NCBI GenBank assembly: GCA_036703315.1
Contig: DATNPH010000191.1
Location: 16,553 to 80,552 of the forward strand
Direction of reading: 5' to 3'
DNA length: 64,000 nt
Source of the DNA: DATNPH01 sp036703315
GTDB lineage: Bacteria; Cyanobacteriota; Cyanobacteriia; Cyanobacteriales; Coleofasciculaceae
The notes under the pieces were generated by a model. The model was not told the origin of the DNA. It was given only the letters and a program-made list of their open reading frames with translations, and did no database searches. Below, in pieces: positions 35,206 through 43,254 of this stretch; position 1 is the stretch's first letter; every line of letters begins with the position of its first letter. The translations under genes and the position numbers were made by a program.

Positions 35206-36120
35206 ATGATTTACATAAGTTTATCTAAACTACCAAAGATACTAGTGATCGCAAAGCGCTGCTGCATAGCACCGCTCACTTTGGCGCTTATCGGTGCCTA
35301 TTTCCCGCCTCTATCAAGCAGCAACTTAGCAGCGCAAGCACAATCGGCAATACCAGATGCCTCAGTACCACAGAACACAGAGAGCCAGGGTGGTAGACCT
35401 AGGGTCGGTACACTGCAACCAGGGGGAACTCATGCACAAGACGTAGAGGGGCAAGGTGGTAGGCCTGAGGGCAATACACGGCAACCAGGGGGAACCCGTG
35501 GTGCGTGTCCACGGGTAAACAAGCCTCTTACAGCTTTAGTGCCTATGACTAAGGAAACTTCAGGTGCAAGTCAAAACTCCAACGCAGCGAAGGCTACCTC
35601 AAACTCTAGCTTGGGCTTAACTGTTGCTGAGCGTCCAACGTTCTGGTTTTATGTTCCTTATTCATTCAATCCCTCACGCCGTATTGAGTTTGTGCTGCAA
35701 GATGAGGAGGGTAATGATATCTATCAGACTTCATCCACAGAGTCTGGCATTTTGCCCGGTGTTGTCGGATTTCAGTTGCCCTCTACAGCACCAGCGCTTC
35801 AGGTCAACCGAGTGTATCGTTGGTTTTTCTTAGTTTACTGCAAGCCAGAAGAGCCGATCCATGTTGAAGGGATAGTGAAACGGGTTGCACTAAACTCGTC
35901 ACTCGCTCGTCAGTTGGAGCAAGCCAAACCCGAGGAGAAATTTGCCCTTTATGCTAAAGCCGGTATTTCGCAGGAGGCGCTGACCTCTCTTGCCGCACTT
36001 CGTCGCCAGAATCCAGAGAATGCGACACTGAAGGATGAGTGGATTCAATTGTTGAAGTCTATGAACTTAGATGCGATCGCTCAAGAACCAATCACAACCA
36101 TGTTGACCCCTAAAAAATAA
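35206..36120 (+). CDS. DUF928 family secreted protein
   Basis: A 304-residue protein with an N-terminal hydrophobic segment (APLTLALIGAYFPPL) suggesting secretion. A linker at about residues 55-105 carries a duplicated GGRPxxxTxQPGGT unit and ends GACP. The DUF928 domain follows: LTVAERPTFWFYVPYSF, YRWFFLVYCKPEE and the helical tail. The FWFYVP and C-x-P motifs are family signatures. It comes 20 bases after CHAT-CHASE2 and closes the four-gene cluster. DUF928 proteins have no known biochemical activity. Confidence 0.85.
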   Translation: MIYISLSKLPKILVIAKRCCIAPLTLALIGAYFPPLSSSNLAAQAQSAIPDASVPQNTESQGGRPRVGTLQPGGTHAQDVEGQGGRPEGNTRQPGGTRGACPRVNKPLTALVPMTKETSGASQNSNAAKATSNSSLGLTVAERPTFWFYVPYSFNPSRRIEFVLQDEEGNDIYQTSSTESGILPGVVGFQLPSTAPALQVNRVYRWFFLVYCKPEEPIHVEGIVKRVALNSSLARQLEQAKPEEKFALYAKAGISQEALTSLAALRRQNPENATLKDEWIQLLKSMNLDAIAQEPITTMLTPKK

Positions 36121-36238
36121 GGTCTAGTTATCAAAATTTTCCAGACTACTAATCGCTGCTGACTTTCTCAAAGGTTCAGTAGATAACATTGTTGGTTCCC
36201 AAACAACCACAGTCGTTTGCACGATTCCAGGGTGTGCT

Positions 36239-37825
36239 ATGGATACTTTCCGACTTAGTGTTCTTAAACCTCGCTACGAGGAACTCTTTGCCAGTTGCCA
36301 AATCAGAAGTAGCTGGCTAGACCGAATTGCAAGGGTTGCTCAATATCTTGGAAATCAGCGAGCGCAATATAATCCCATAGAAGCTCAAACCACCGTGCCT
36401 TGGTGGTTTATCGGCATCCTGCACTATCGAGAAGCCAACTTTCAAGAGGGTCACCTCCACAATGGTGATCCTCTTACAGGTCGCACTATCCATTTTCCAC
36501 AAGGTCGCCCTCTAGCTCCACCTGCCAACGGATTTGCCTACACGTTTGTTGAAAGTGCGGTAGATGCCCTGTGCATGATGAAATACCACAGAGCCAAAGA
36601 TCGGTCAGTTGCAGCATGGCTTTGGCGTTTCGAGATGTGGGAAGGGTTCCGTTATGCGAGCAAGGGCATCAACTCAGAGTACCTGTGGAATGGAACCAAT
36701 CATTTTGGTTCTGGACTTAATCAGGGGAAGTTCGTCTCAGATGACCAGTTTGACCCGACTGCCAAGTCAGACCAGGTAGGGACAGCCGCGATTGTTTGGT
36801 ATCTGCTTTACAAAGGGATGCTAGGTGCCGAGGGTCAGGAACTCCTAGCTACACCAACTCAGACAGGTTCTAACGGGAATACATCTGTCTTGGCATCCGT
36901 AGCAGCTGATTCGTCTTTCAATTACACGAGCGGCTCTGTTACGGCTAGTACAGTAGCTTTTCAGACGCCAGCCCCCATTGAGCTGCTCAATGTCTTTAAG
37001 TATTATCGGCAAATGCCGCACCAAGATGCCGCGATCGCGTGGCTACAACACCAGATACCTGCTAACCTCCTAGCTGAATTTGCTCGTCGGTGGCGAGAGG
37101 ATAGCACCAACCGAGTAGTGGCTCCCGTGGAACAGGTGCCTTCGCCTGTCATTCCCCTACCAACGTCCTTACCTGTTGTCCCCCCAGCAGCAGTAGTTAA
37201 ACCCCGCTCACTTGCCGAACAGATTATCGACTATTGCGAGGAAAAGGGATACAAAATTGATCGGGGAATTGGGGAAAAGAACATCATTTACGTTGAAGGA
37301 ATGTATCCTGACGGGCAACTCAATAATGATGAATTCAACGTTTGGAATGACTCTCGCTTGGTGATTGAGTTCAAAAATGGCAAACCTGAGATTATTGGGG
37401 CGTGGGAAGCCACCACAGAGCCAGGGCAGTACTACACTATAAATCCGATAAATGCTGGAGGAGCGGCTCGGATTGCCTTTGGTCAGTATCAGGCTTGGCA
37501 GGTAGGAATGCATGGTCAAGCGGATCCGCACGAAGCCTTAATTCAGACTGGCGGAACGGTAATAGTACACCGAGACTTAAATCAAGATGGTGTCAGAACT
37601 GGCGATCGCACAGATATGGGTTTCTTTGGAATCAATCAGCACTGGGGTGGCAACTCACCTCAAAGTGATATAGGACGTTGGAGTGCCGGTTGTTTGGTTG
37701 GCAGAACACGCGATGGGCACCAAGAGTTCATGGCATTGTGTAAACAAGACCCTCGTTACCAGAAAAATCGAGAATTTGTTTTTCTGGCTATAGTAATTCC
37801 AGGAGATGAGTTGTTTCGGCACTAG
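36239..37825 (+). CDS. Lysozyme-like protein with a shared KYYR-PHQD module
   Basis: A 528-residue protein. Residues about 15-205 look like a lysozyme-like hydrolase (WWFIGILHYREANF, with a candidate catalytic Glu, then FAYTFVESAVDALC and YLWNGTNHFGSGL). A module KYYRQMPHQDAAIAWLQ at about residues 258-290 recurs in the amidase at 60994-62148. The C-terminal domain (about 325-528) has GINQHWGGN and WSAGCLVGRT, with a candidate catalytic Cys, and resembles phage or envelope hydrolase domains. No signal peptide is obvious. It probably cleaves peptidoglycan, but substrate and localisation are inference. Confidence 0.65.
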   Translation: MDTFRLSVLKPRYEELFASCQIRSSWLDRIARVAQYLGNQRAQYNPIEAQTTVPWWFIGILHYREANFQEGHLHNGDPLTGRTIHFPQGRPLAPPANGFAYTFVESAVDALCMMKYHRAKDRSVAAWLWRFEMWEGFRYASKGINSEYLWNGTNHFGSGLNQGKFVSDDQFDPTAKSDQVGTAAIVWYLLYKGMLGAEGQELLATPTQTGSNGNTSVLASVAADSSFNYTSGSVTASTVAFQTPAPIELLNVFKYYRQMPHQDAAIAWLQHQIPANLLAEFARRWREDSTNRVVAPVEQVPSPVIPLPTSLPVVPPAAVVKPRSLAEQIIDYCEEKGYKIDRGIGEKNIIYVEGMYPDGQLNNDEFNVWNDSRLVIEFKNGKPEIIGAWEATTEPGQYYTINPINAGGAARIAFGQYQAWQVGMHGQADPHEALIQTGGTVIVHRDLNQDGVRTGDRTDMGFFGINQHWGGNSPQSDIGRWSAGCLVGRTRDGHQEFMALCKQDPRYQKNREFVFLAIVIPGDELFRH

Positions 37826-37885
37826 CCTCATGAGGCTAGTCCCATACAATAAGAGCACGACAAGGCTGTGCTTTTCTCAAACAAG

Positions 37886-37959
37886 GGCGAACGACGGGAC
37901 TCGAACCCGCGAGTGGTGGAACCACAATCCACTGCCTTAACCACTTGGCTACGCTCGCC
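37886..37959 (-). tRNA. tRNA-His (GTG anticodon)
   Basis: The minus strand folds as a full tRNA. The acceptor begins GGCGAGCG with an encoded G-1, the D arm has AGCCAAGTGGTTAAGGC, the anticodon is in GGATTGTGGTTCC, and the T arm has GCGGGTTCGAGTCCCGT. G-1 faces C73, the histidine identity pair. The 3' CCA is not encoded (CTT follows). Confidence 0.95.
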
Positions 37960-38068
37960 ATACCGTTTTTCAATATAGCATCTGATTTGTTGATTTGCAT
38001 TGGCAATTGAAAAGGAACTCTAATGTCAGAGGATACAGTCGTAGCTGATAGGTGGTTATCGAAGTTAC

Positions 38069-38449
38069 ATGAAGGTTTTAAAAATTGTTGCAGCGATTGG
38101 TGGAGCAGCCTTGGCAGGCTTGGGAGTGGCGATGGCTCTGACAAATCCCAGCCAAGAGAGCTATGAGGCGTATGCTCTTGAGAAGCTGACAGCCTATCTA
38201 AAAGATGAAGCTTGTCTGCAAGCACCAAGTGTCTTTGGGAACGTGCTCCAACGTCAATGCAAAACCCTGGTTGACACGGGACGCCCACAAATTCAGCAAC
38301 TTATTTCCCAAACTACACAGCGAAAGAACTTTCTTTTTTTCAGCATTTATCAAACCAATTTAGGAATCAGTACATTCTTACCTAGTTATCACTTTGAGAC
38401 ATTAGGAGTTTTTCAAAACTTTTACATTTACCAGGCTCAACAGCAGTAA
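38069..38449 (+). CDS. DUF4359 family protein
   Basis: A 126-residue protein of the DUF4359 type found in cyanobacteria. It has an N-terminal hydrophobic segment (VAAIGGAALAGLGVAMALTNPS), then YEAYALEKLTAYLKDEAC, a cysteine pair at about residues 50 and 64 and a C-terminal part YQTNLGISTFLPSYHF, which matches the family signature of a conserved Y-x-T-x-G...PSY stretch. It is probably exported or membrane-anchored. The 3' end overlaps a 43-base-period tandem duplication. Function unknown. Confidence 0.75.
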   Translation: MKVLKIVAAIGGAALAGLGVAMALTNPSQESYEAYALEKLTAYLKDEACLQAPSVFGNVLQRQCKTLVDTGRPQIQQLISQTTQRKNFLFFSIYQTNLGISTFLPSYHFETLGVFQNFYIYQAQQQ

Positions 38450-38496
38450 TACTTTTTTAAAGTTTTACACTTACCAAGCTCAACAGCAGTAATACT
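38421..38496. repeat. Near-perfect tandem duplication at the DUF4359 3' end
   Basis: TTTACA(T/C)TTACCA(G/A)GCTCAACAG and the following CAGTAATACT occur at 38421-38453 and again at 38464-38496 (43-base period, two mismatches). The first copy encodes the end of the DUF4359 protein with its stop codon; the second is non-coding. Confidence 0.8.
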
Positions 38497-38510
38497 AAGG
38501 GCTAAAGAAG

Positions 38511-38578
38511 CGTGAAGGGTGAAGGATAAGGTATGAAAATTAAGCCTTCATACTTCATCCTTTATCCTTCATCCTTTA
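38511..38578. repeat. Short inverted pyrimidine/purine repeat
   Basis: GTGAAGGGTGAAGGATAAGGTATGAA is followed by TTCATACTTCATCC and repeated ATCCTTCATCCTTTA units, so the two halves can pair. A related repeat occurs at about 62187-62236. It is one of the short spacer repeats common in such genomes. Confidence 0.55.
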
Positions 38579-38596
38579 GTTGACTGACCCCTTATT

Positions 38597-38809
38597 ATGC
38601 GATGTGCGCCGCTGATCCCCCCACAATCCTCCACTTCTCAAGAGGGGGAAACGGGAGGAGTAGTTTTGATTGGTTTTGGCGTTACTAAGTTACTCACTCA
38701 AACAGCAATGTTACACACGGATACGATTGTCGGTAGCCCGGATCGCGTTGGTTGGCAAGTTCACAACCGCGAAACTGGAAGAATGCGGGATCACTTAAAA
38801 CACCGATAG
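38597..38809 (+). CDS. Doubtful small ORF
   Basis: A 70-residue frame whose second half (DTIVGSPDRVGWQVHNRE) looks protein-like, while the first half is low complexity. There is no ribosome site and no family I recognise. It may be the tail of a decayed gene. Confidence 0.2.
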   Translation: MRCAPLIPPQSSTSQEGETGGVVLIGFGVTKLLTQTAMLHTDTIVGSPDRVGWQVHNRETGRMRDHLKHR

Positions 38810-39470
38810 CCCCAGTTGGTGAATAACCACTGAGGCTAATTGTTGCAGATTATGATGAGCTAAACTGTCGTGCATTTAAATCACGTATTGTCTGTTAAGG
38901 AGTTCCCTTTCACCAAATCCTCATACCTTAAATGCTGAACAGCTTAGCTCTAGGATGCAATCTTTGTCACAAAGGCATCATACTTACTCCCATAGGTGGT
39001 ATCGAAGACTTTTTTGATGTGCGCCTGTAATCTGGAACCGGATGATGTTTGGGTTTGCACCAGGGGCGACTATAAAGTCATCGTCCAAAGGAAACTCACT
39101 CACTGTCAGACTTGATCGTTTATTTGCAGCAATTTTTTTATAGTTTCATTAGTTGATTAACTAATCATTGCAACCAACAACTTCAACTTTTTAAGGGGTG
39201 AAGGTATCAGTCTTTGGTTATAGGAGTGTATCCACTAATTCCCTCTAACGAGACAGGTTTAGATTAGTTAGATGATTTAGGCTTCTAATAGTAAATATTT
39301 TTGGAGATTAAAACCTTCAAATTAAGTAAGTGCAAGAAATAAAGTATGCAGATATCTGAAACTGCAATAGTTTTAGAAAAGCATTTTCTTTCGGGCTTAC
39401 CTTATTAACTCTTGGCTGCTCAACAATTAGTAAGCTGTTTATCCTGCCATATTAGAGGAGAAAATTACTC
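38810..39470. other. Spacer upstream of manganese catalase
   Basis: Besides the SBBP-type remnant at 38950-39103, this 661-base stretch holds AT-rich sequence and no other supported gene. The catalase promoter should lie in its last part. A ribosome site (GAGGAGAAA) lies before the GTG at 39471. Confidence 0.5.
38950..39103 (-). pseudogene. Remnant of an SBBP-repeat protein
   Basis: On the minus strand one frame reads EFPLDDDFIVAPGANPNII, which resembles the N-terminal domain of SBBP-repeat beta-propeller proteins (FIVAPGANPxxI). After a frameshift near 39005, the next frame reads DTTYGSKYDAFVTKIAS and stops at 38950-38952; DAFVTKI is the SBBP-repeat signature. Only about 50 residues survive, so it is a decayed fragment. 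Exact ends are uncertain. Confidence 0.5.
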
Positions 39471-40205
39471 GTGTTTTTTCATAAAAAGCAATTAATGCGT
39501 CCGGTGAAAGTCGATACTCCAAATCCTCGTTTTGCCCAACTTCTTTTAGAGCAGTTTGGTGGAGCTACGGGTGAACTCACCGCCGCTTTACAATACTGGG
39601 TGCAGTCCTTCCATTGTGAAAATCCTGGCATCCGGGATATGCTTCAAGATATTGCTATTGAGGAGTTCAGCCATTTAGAAGTAGTAGGTCGCCTGATTGA
39701 AAGTCACACCAAAAATGCTGACCAAACTGAGGCTTACAAGAGTACGCTGTTTTCCCTACGGGGAGTTGGTCCCCATTTTTTAGACAGTCAGGGAAGTGCT
39801 TGGAGTGCCAAGTACATCAATGAAGGTGGGGATGTTGTGCGTGATCTGCGGGCTGATATTGCAGCTGAAGGGGGAGCGCGTCAGACTTATGAGGAGTTAA
39901 TTAAGCTGGCACCCGATGCAGGTACTAAAGATACTCTCGTTTTTCTGCTAACTCGTGAAATTTCTCACACTCAGATGTTCATGAAGGCACTGGAGTCGTT
40001 GGGTAAGCTCACTGACCCCTTCTTTGGCAATATTCAGCCTGATCAAACCGTCGATCTTTACTTCAACTTGTCTACTGATGGTCAGGGTGAACCCATATCG
40101 CCCCATAACAACGGTTCGGATGAGCGCGGTCCTTGGAACTCGGAGCCGACTTTCAAGTATATTGCTAATCCGCTTGAGAAAATGGAGCAATCGGCAAAGC
40201 AATAA
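39471..40205 (+). CDS. Manganese catalase
   Basis: A 244-residue dimanganese catalase that breaks hydrogen peroxide into water and oxygen. MFFHKKQLMRPVKVDTPNP is the family N-terminus, which fixes the GTG start at 39471 after a strong GAGGAG site. The four-helix-bundle metal ligands are in GGATGELTAALQYW (Glu), IAIEEFSHLEVV (Glu and His), AAEGGARQTYEE (Glu) and REISHTQMF (His). It stands alone with its own terminator. Haem-free catalases of this type are common in cyanobacteria for oxidative stress. Confidence 0.93.
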   Translation: MFFHKKQLMRPVKVDTPNPRFAQLLLEQFGGATGELTAALQYWVQSFHCENPGIRDMLQDIAIEEFSHLEVVGRLIESHTKNADQTEAYKSTLFSLRGVGPHFLDSQGSAWSAKYINEGGDVVRDLRADIAAEGGARQTYEELIKLAPDAGTKDTLVFLLTREISHTQMFMKALESLGKLTDPFFGNIQPDQTVDLYFNLSTDGQGEPISPHNNGSDERGPWNSEPTFKYIANPLEKMEQSAKQ

Positions 40206-40227
40206 TTCAGAATAGTTACACTGGAAA

Positions 40228-40262
40228 AGCCAGGAAGAGTAATACTTCCTGGCTAAATTTTT
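40228..40262 (+). terminator. Intrinsic terminator of the manganese catalase gene
   Basis: AGCCAGGAAG (40228-40237) pairs perfectly with CTTCCTGGCT (40245-40254), a 10-bp stem with a 7-base loop, followed by AAATTTTT. It lies 23 bases after the catalase stop codon. Confidence 0.9.
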
Positions 40263-40362
40263 AATTAAGGGTTTAGGCTCAAATAGAAACAGTTTATACA
40301 AAATTAATTATTGAAAAGGATACAATTAAACACAGAAAAATTAAGAGTTATTAAGTATACCG

Positions 40363-41205
40363 TTGTCTTTAATACCTGCTTGTCTGTTGATATCTCACGG
40401 AAGTCGCGATCGCCGTCCTCAACTAGCGATGGAACAACTGGCTGGATTAGTACGCGCTAAGCTAGGCTCTCAGCACGCTCAAGAGATACTCACACTTGGT
40501 ACTCGTGCCTTGTCTTCCCAACATGAGCGCATCTTGCAACGGCTTGAGGTTGACCGAGTAGCGAGAAGAACCATGGTAGTGACCAATGATGGGTATCCGT
40601 TAGTGGGTACAGCCACTTTAGAGTTGGCATCATTACCACTGCATGAGCAAATCAGACAATTTGCAAGAGAAGCTCTATCAGTCGGTTGCCATCAAGTGCA
40701 GTTGTTGCCTGTGTTTCTGTTACCGGGCGTTCATGTGATGGACGATATTCCGACAGAAGTAGCACTAGCGCACCAAAGTTTAGGTCAAGCCGTTGTGCTC
40801 AATCAACGACCTTACTTGGGTGTTCACCCTGGTTTAGTGAGAATACTGGCAAGCCAAGTAGCAACACTAGATGCCGATGCCAATATTTTGTTATCTCACG
40901 GGAGCCGCCGTTCTGGTAGCTATGAGGCTGTAGAGGCAGTGGCTGACCAATTGGGGGCAGTAGTGGCTTACTGGTCGGTAAAGCCGACATTGGAAGAGCA
41001 GCTTAAAGTTTTAGCAGATGCTGGTCACAAACGGATTGCCATTGTGCCTTATTTTCTTTTCTCTGGGGGAATTACAAATGCGATCGCGCAAAGGGTTGCC
41101 AGTCTACAAAAGCTCTTCCCCAGGTTACAACTCACTCTCGCCCAACCGATTGGAGTGAGTCATGAACTAGCGGATTTAATTGTGGATTTGATTGAAAAGA
41201 AATGA
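40363..41205 (+). CDS. CbiX/SirB-type sirohydrochlorin chelatase
   Basis: A 280-residue class II chelatase, probably inserting iron or cobalt into sirohydrochlorin. It has two homologous halves: the first with LISHGSRDRRP, the second with ILLSHGSRRSGSYEAV and VPYFLFSGGI, whose histidines bind the metal. The start is TTG at 40363, directly before SLIPACLLISHGSRD. The gene overlaps cobA by four bases (ATGA), so the two are translationally coupled and act in sequence in siroheme or cobalamin synthesis. Metal choice cannot be read. Confidence 0.88.
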   Translation: MSLIPACLLISHGSRDRRPQLAMEQLAGLVRAKLGSQHAQEILTLGTRALSSQHERILQRLEVDRVARRTMVVTNDGYPLVGTATLELASLPLHEQIRQFAREALSVGCHQVQLLPVFLLPGVHVMDDIPTEVALAHQSLGQAVVLNQRPYLGVHPGLVRILASQVATLDADANILLSHGSRRSGSYEAVEAVADQLGAVVAYWSVKPTLEEQLKVLADAGHKRIAIVPYFLFSGGITNAIAQRVASLQKLFPRLQLTLAQPIGVSHELADLIVDLIEKK

Positions 41206-42005
41206 GCCACACAAATACAAATAAGCAGGAAGAGGGGAAAGGCTGTTTGGGTAAAGTGTATTTAGTGGGTGCAGGTCCAGGAGACCCTGGACTGATGACG
41301 CTTAAGGGGAAAGGACTGTTGGAATGTGCGGATGTTGTCGTCCATGACGCTTTGGTCAGTCCTCTTATTTTAGCGATGATTAATCCTCAGGCAGAGCGGA
41401 TTGATGCGGGAAAACGCATGGGCCGTCATTCTCGCTTGCAAGACGACACGACTCAGTTGTTAGTTGATAAGGCACAGACTCATGCCGTGGTGGTGCGACT
41501 TAAAGGGGGTGACCCATTTGTGTTTGGTCGCGGCGGCGAGGAAATGGAAGATTTGGTGCGTGCTGGGGTACCAGTGGAAGTGGTGCCAGGGGTCACGTCT
41601 GGGATCGCCGCACCCGCTTATGCAGGGATTCCTCTAACTCATCGAGCTTATAGTTCTTCGGTGACGTTTGTAACGGGTCACGAGTCGGCAGGAAAGTATC
41701 GACCCCAGGTGAATTGGGGAGCGATCGCCCACGGTTCAGAAACAATCGTAATTTACATGGGTGTTCACAATCTGCCCTACATCATTGCACAACTGTGTGA
41801 CGCTGGGTTGAGTGGCGAGACGCCAGTTGCAGTGATTCGCTGGGGAACGCGACCAGACCAAGAAGAATTAATTGCCACTTTAGGGACGATTGTGGAACAA
41901 GTTGAGGCAACCCAGTTTAGTGCTCCCGCGATTGTAGTGATTGGGAATGTGGTTAATTTGCACAGTGTTTTATCGGGTATTCCTTCGTTAAAGGTGTCAG
42001 GTTAA
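41202..42005 (+). CDS. cobA: Uroporphyrinogen-III C-methyltransferase
   Basis: A 267-residue SUMT that methylates uroporphyrinogen III at C-2 and C-7 with S-adenosylmethionine to give precorrin-2. Motifs are VYLVGAGPGDPGLMTLKG (N-terminal glycine loop), VVVHDALVSP, VRLKGGDPFVFGRGGEE and VVPGVTSGIAAPAYAGIPLTHR in parts, all classic. About 15 extra residues precede the family start. It is coupled to the upstream chelatase by an ATGA overlap. The precorrin-2 dehydrogenase that links the two steps is not in the window. Confidence 0.95.
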   Translation: MSHTNTNKQEEGKGCLGKVYLVGAGPGDPGLMTLKGKGLLECADVVVHDALVSPLILAMINPQAERIDAGKRMGRHSRLQDDTTQLLVDKAQTHAVVVRLKGGDPFVFGRGGEEMEDLVRAGVPVEVVPGVTSGIAAPAYAGIPLTHRAYSSSVTFVTGHESAGKYRPQVNWGAIAHGSETIVIYMGVHNLPYIIAQLCDAGLSGETPVAVIRWGTRPDQEELIATLGTIVEQVEATQFSAPAIVVIGNVVNLHSVLSGIPSLKVSG

Positions 42006-42140
42006 GTATTTCAGCAGTAGGAATCAGAAAGCACAGCGCTTCTACTTAACAGTTGCTGAAGTTATACACCAGCGCAAACGCGATCGCAAACATCAGCCTT
42101 CGACACTCAACTATAGAAGCAAGTTTAACAAGGGTGTGAC

Positions 42141-42401
42141 ATGAGAAGGCTGTTAATCGCTGTAGGCACATTAACTCTGTTAGCTGGGTGTACCTCCCAA
42201 GCATCCATTTCATCATCCGATTTCACTCCTACTGCAACGGCACAGCGATCCAGTGTTTATGCCAACACAAGCAAAATCCCAGCAACCAGTGCAAGTCCAG
42301 CAAGAGAATTAAGAGGTTCTGACACAGCTTCCGTTCACGAACGCGATCACAGCAATAAAGCCTCTGTTCGCCGCTACACGCGCAGAAGTAAGAGGAGATA
42401 A
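42141..42401 (+). CDS. Small predicted lipoprotein with basic tail
   Basis: An 86-residue protein with a signal peptide and lipobox LLAGC (TLTLLAGCTSQ). The mature part is Ser/Thr/Ala-rich and ends in a strongly basic cluster, RRYTRRSKRR. It stands after cobA with 135 bases between and is followed by a terminator hairpin. No domain is recognised. A DNA- or envelope-binding role for the basic tail is only a guess. Confidence 0.6.
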   Translation: MRRLLIAVGTLTLLAGCTSQASISSSDFTPTATAQRSSVYANTSKIPATSASPARELRGSDTASVHERDHSNKASVRRYTRRSKRR

Positions 42402-42465
42402 AACTTAACGTTCCACACGCCTTTCAGAGCGCTGACTTTTTATGACATCTTTTGATAGAACAAGG

Positions 42466-42497
42466 GAAAGGGGAGTTAAACGTCCTTTCCCCTTTAT
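42466..42497 (+). terminator. Probable intrinsic terminator of the small lipoprotein gene
   Basis: GGGAAAGG pairs with CCTTTCCC across AGGAGTTAAACGT-type loop bases and is followed by CTTTATT. It lies about 65 bases after the stop codon at 42401. Confidence 0.6.
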
Positions 42498-42542
42498 TGA
42501 TCAGTGGTAAGAACCGAACCTGGGGGAATAAGATGCAATTGC

Positions 42543-42716
42543 TTAGCTTCTACGTTTGCGTCTTCTGCTTATCGGTTGTTCTCCTATCAAAGAAAGCTTT
42601 CGAGTTTGTGCTTTTATGCGATTTCGCAACGTTCTGACTGGCACAGATTTGCGACTAACTAGAACACAGAACAGAACAATAGCAGCGATAAGAGCAATAA
42701 GAGTTCCTAACGTCAT
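42543..42716 (-). CDS. Possible small membrane protein (57 aa)
   Basis: A frame of 57 codons starts at ATG 42716 with MTLGTLIALIAAIVLFCVLV, a clean single transmembrane helix, and continues with a basic tail ending SRRRKRRS. The helix-plus-basic-tail layout is typical of small inner-membrane proteins. No good ribosome site is visible and no family is recognised, so it could be chance. Confidence 0.4.
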   Translation of the reverse strand: MTLGTLIALIAAIVLFCVLVSRKSVPVRTLRNRIKAQTRKLSLIGEQPISRRRKRRS

Positions 42717-43068
42717 AATTTTGGCGATGGTAGATGAACGAGGTTCGACGGTATCGGTCGTTTGTTGGGGGCTGCCGATTACTCCCTGGTAAGGAAATAG
42801 ATAGGCTTACAGCTTTACTAAGAGCTAACCGCACTCTGTGCCGATATGCCAAGGCTTATCGATTATGTTTGGGATTTCCTCACCCTTTGCTCTTGTCAGC
42901 GTCAATCTAATAAGCCAGAGTAATCCCTTGGTGCAATCCGATTGAACGGTTCAGTTTCAGTAGGGTAAATTACTTCAGGTCGCTCTCCGGCTTTCGGTAA
43001 AAAAAGCTTGACATTGTAAGAGGCAGATATTCCCGTCCACGTTGTTTAAAAACTAATCACACAGGTGC

Positions 43069-43254
43069 TCAGGTGAAGGATTTAGACTGTGATTGGATTA
43101 TTCGGTCAATGCAGACTTGACCAGAGTTGTATGCTTCATCAAGTGTTGCAAAACAGAAGAGTTCATTATACTGATTTCCTTCTTGGTCAATATAATCAAC
43201 AACAAACCCGTTACATTCTTGTGTTGTAGCAAGAATCCACTGCTTGTAAGTCAT
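43069..43254 (-). CDS. Small conserved-looking protein (61 aa)
   Basis: A 61-residue frame with balanced composition (TYKQWILATTQECNGFVVDY, then FCFATLDEAYNSGQ). I do not recognise a family, but the composition and lack of low complexity argue for a real gene. The remnant at 43270-43410 lies just upstream on the same strand and may once have been cotranscribed with it. Confidence 0.5.
   Translation of the reverse strand: MTYKQWILATTQECNGFVVDYIDQEGNQYNELFCFATLDEAYNSGQVCIDRIIQSQSKSFT

Larger units (their letters stand above)
42402..43068. other. Spacer holding a terminator and a small minus-strand ORF
   Basis: Besides the hairpin at 42466-42497 and the 57-codon frame at 42543-42716, I see nothing supported in these 667 bases. 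Two longer frames (42452-42637 and 42655-42852) have no family resemblance. Confidence 0.5.

Noticed and set aside
42452..42852. Two open frames of 61-78 codons after the small lipoprotein gene
   Set aside because: They overlap a terminator or a better minus-strand frame and have no plausible sequence features.
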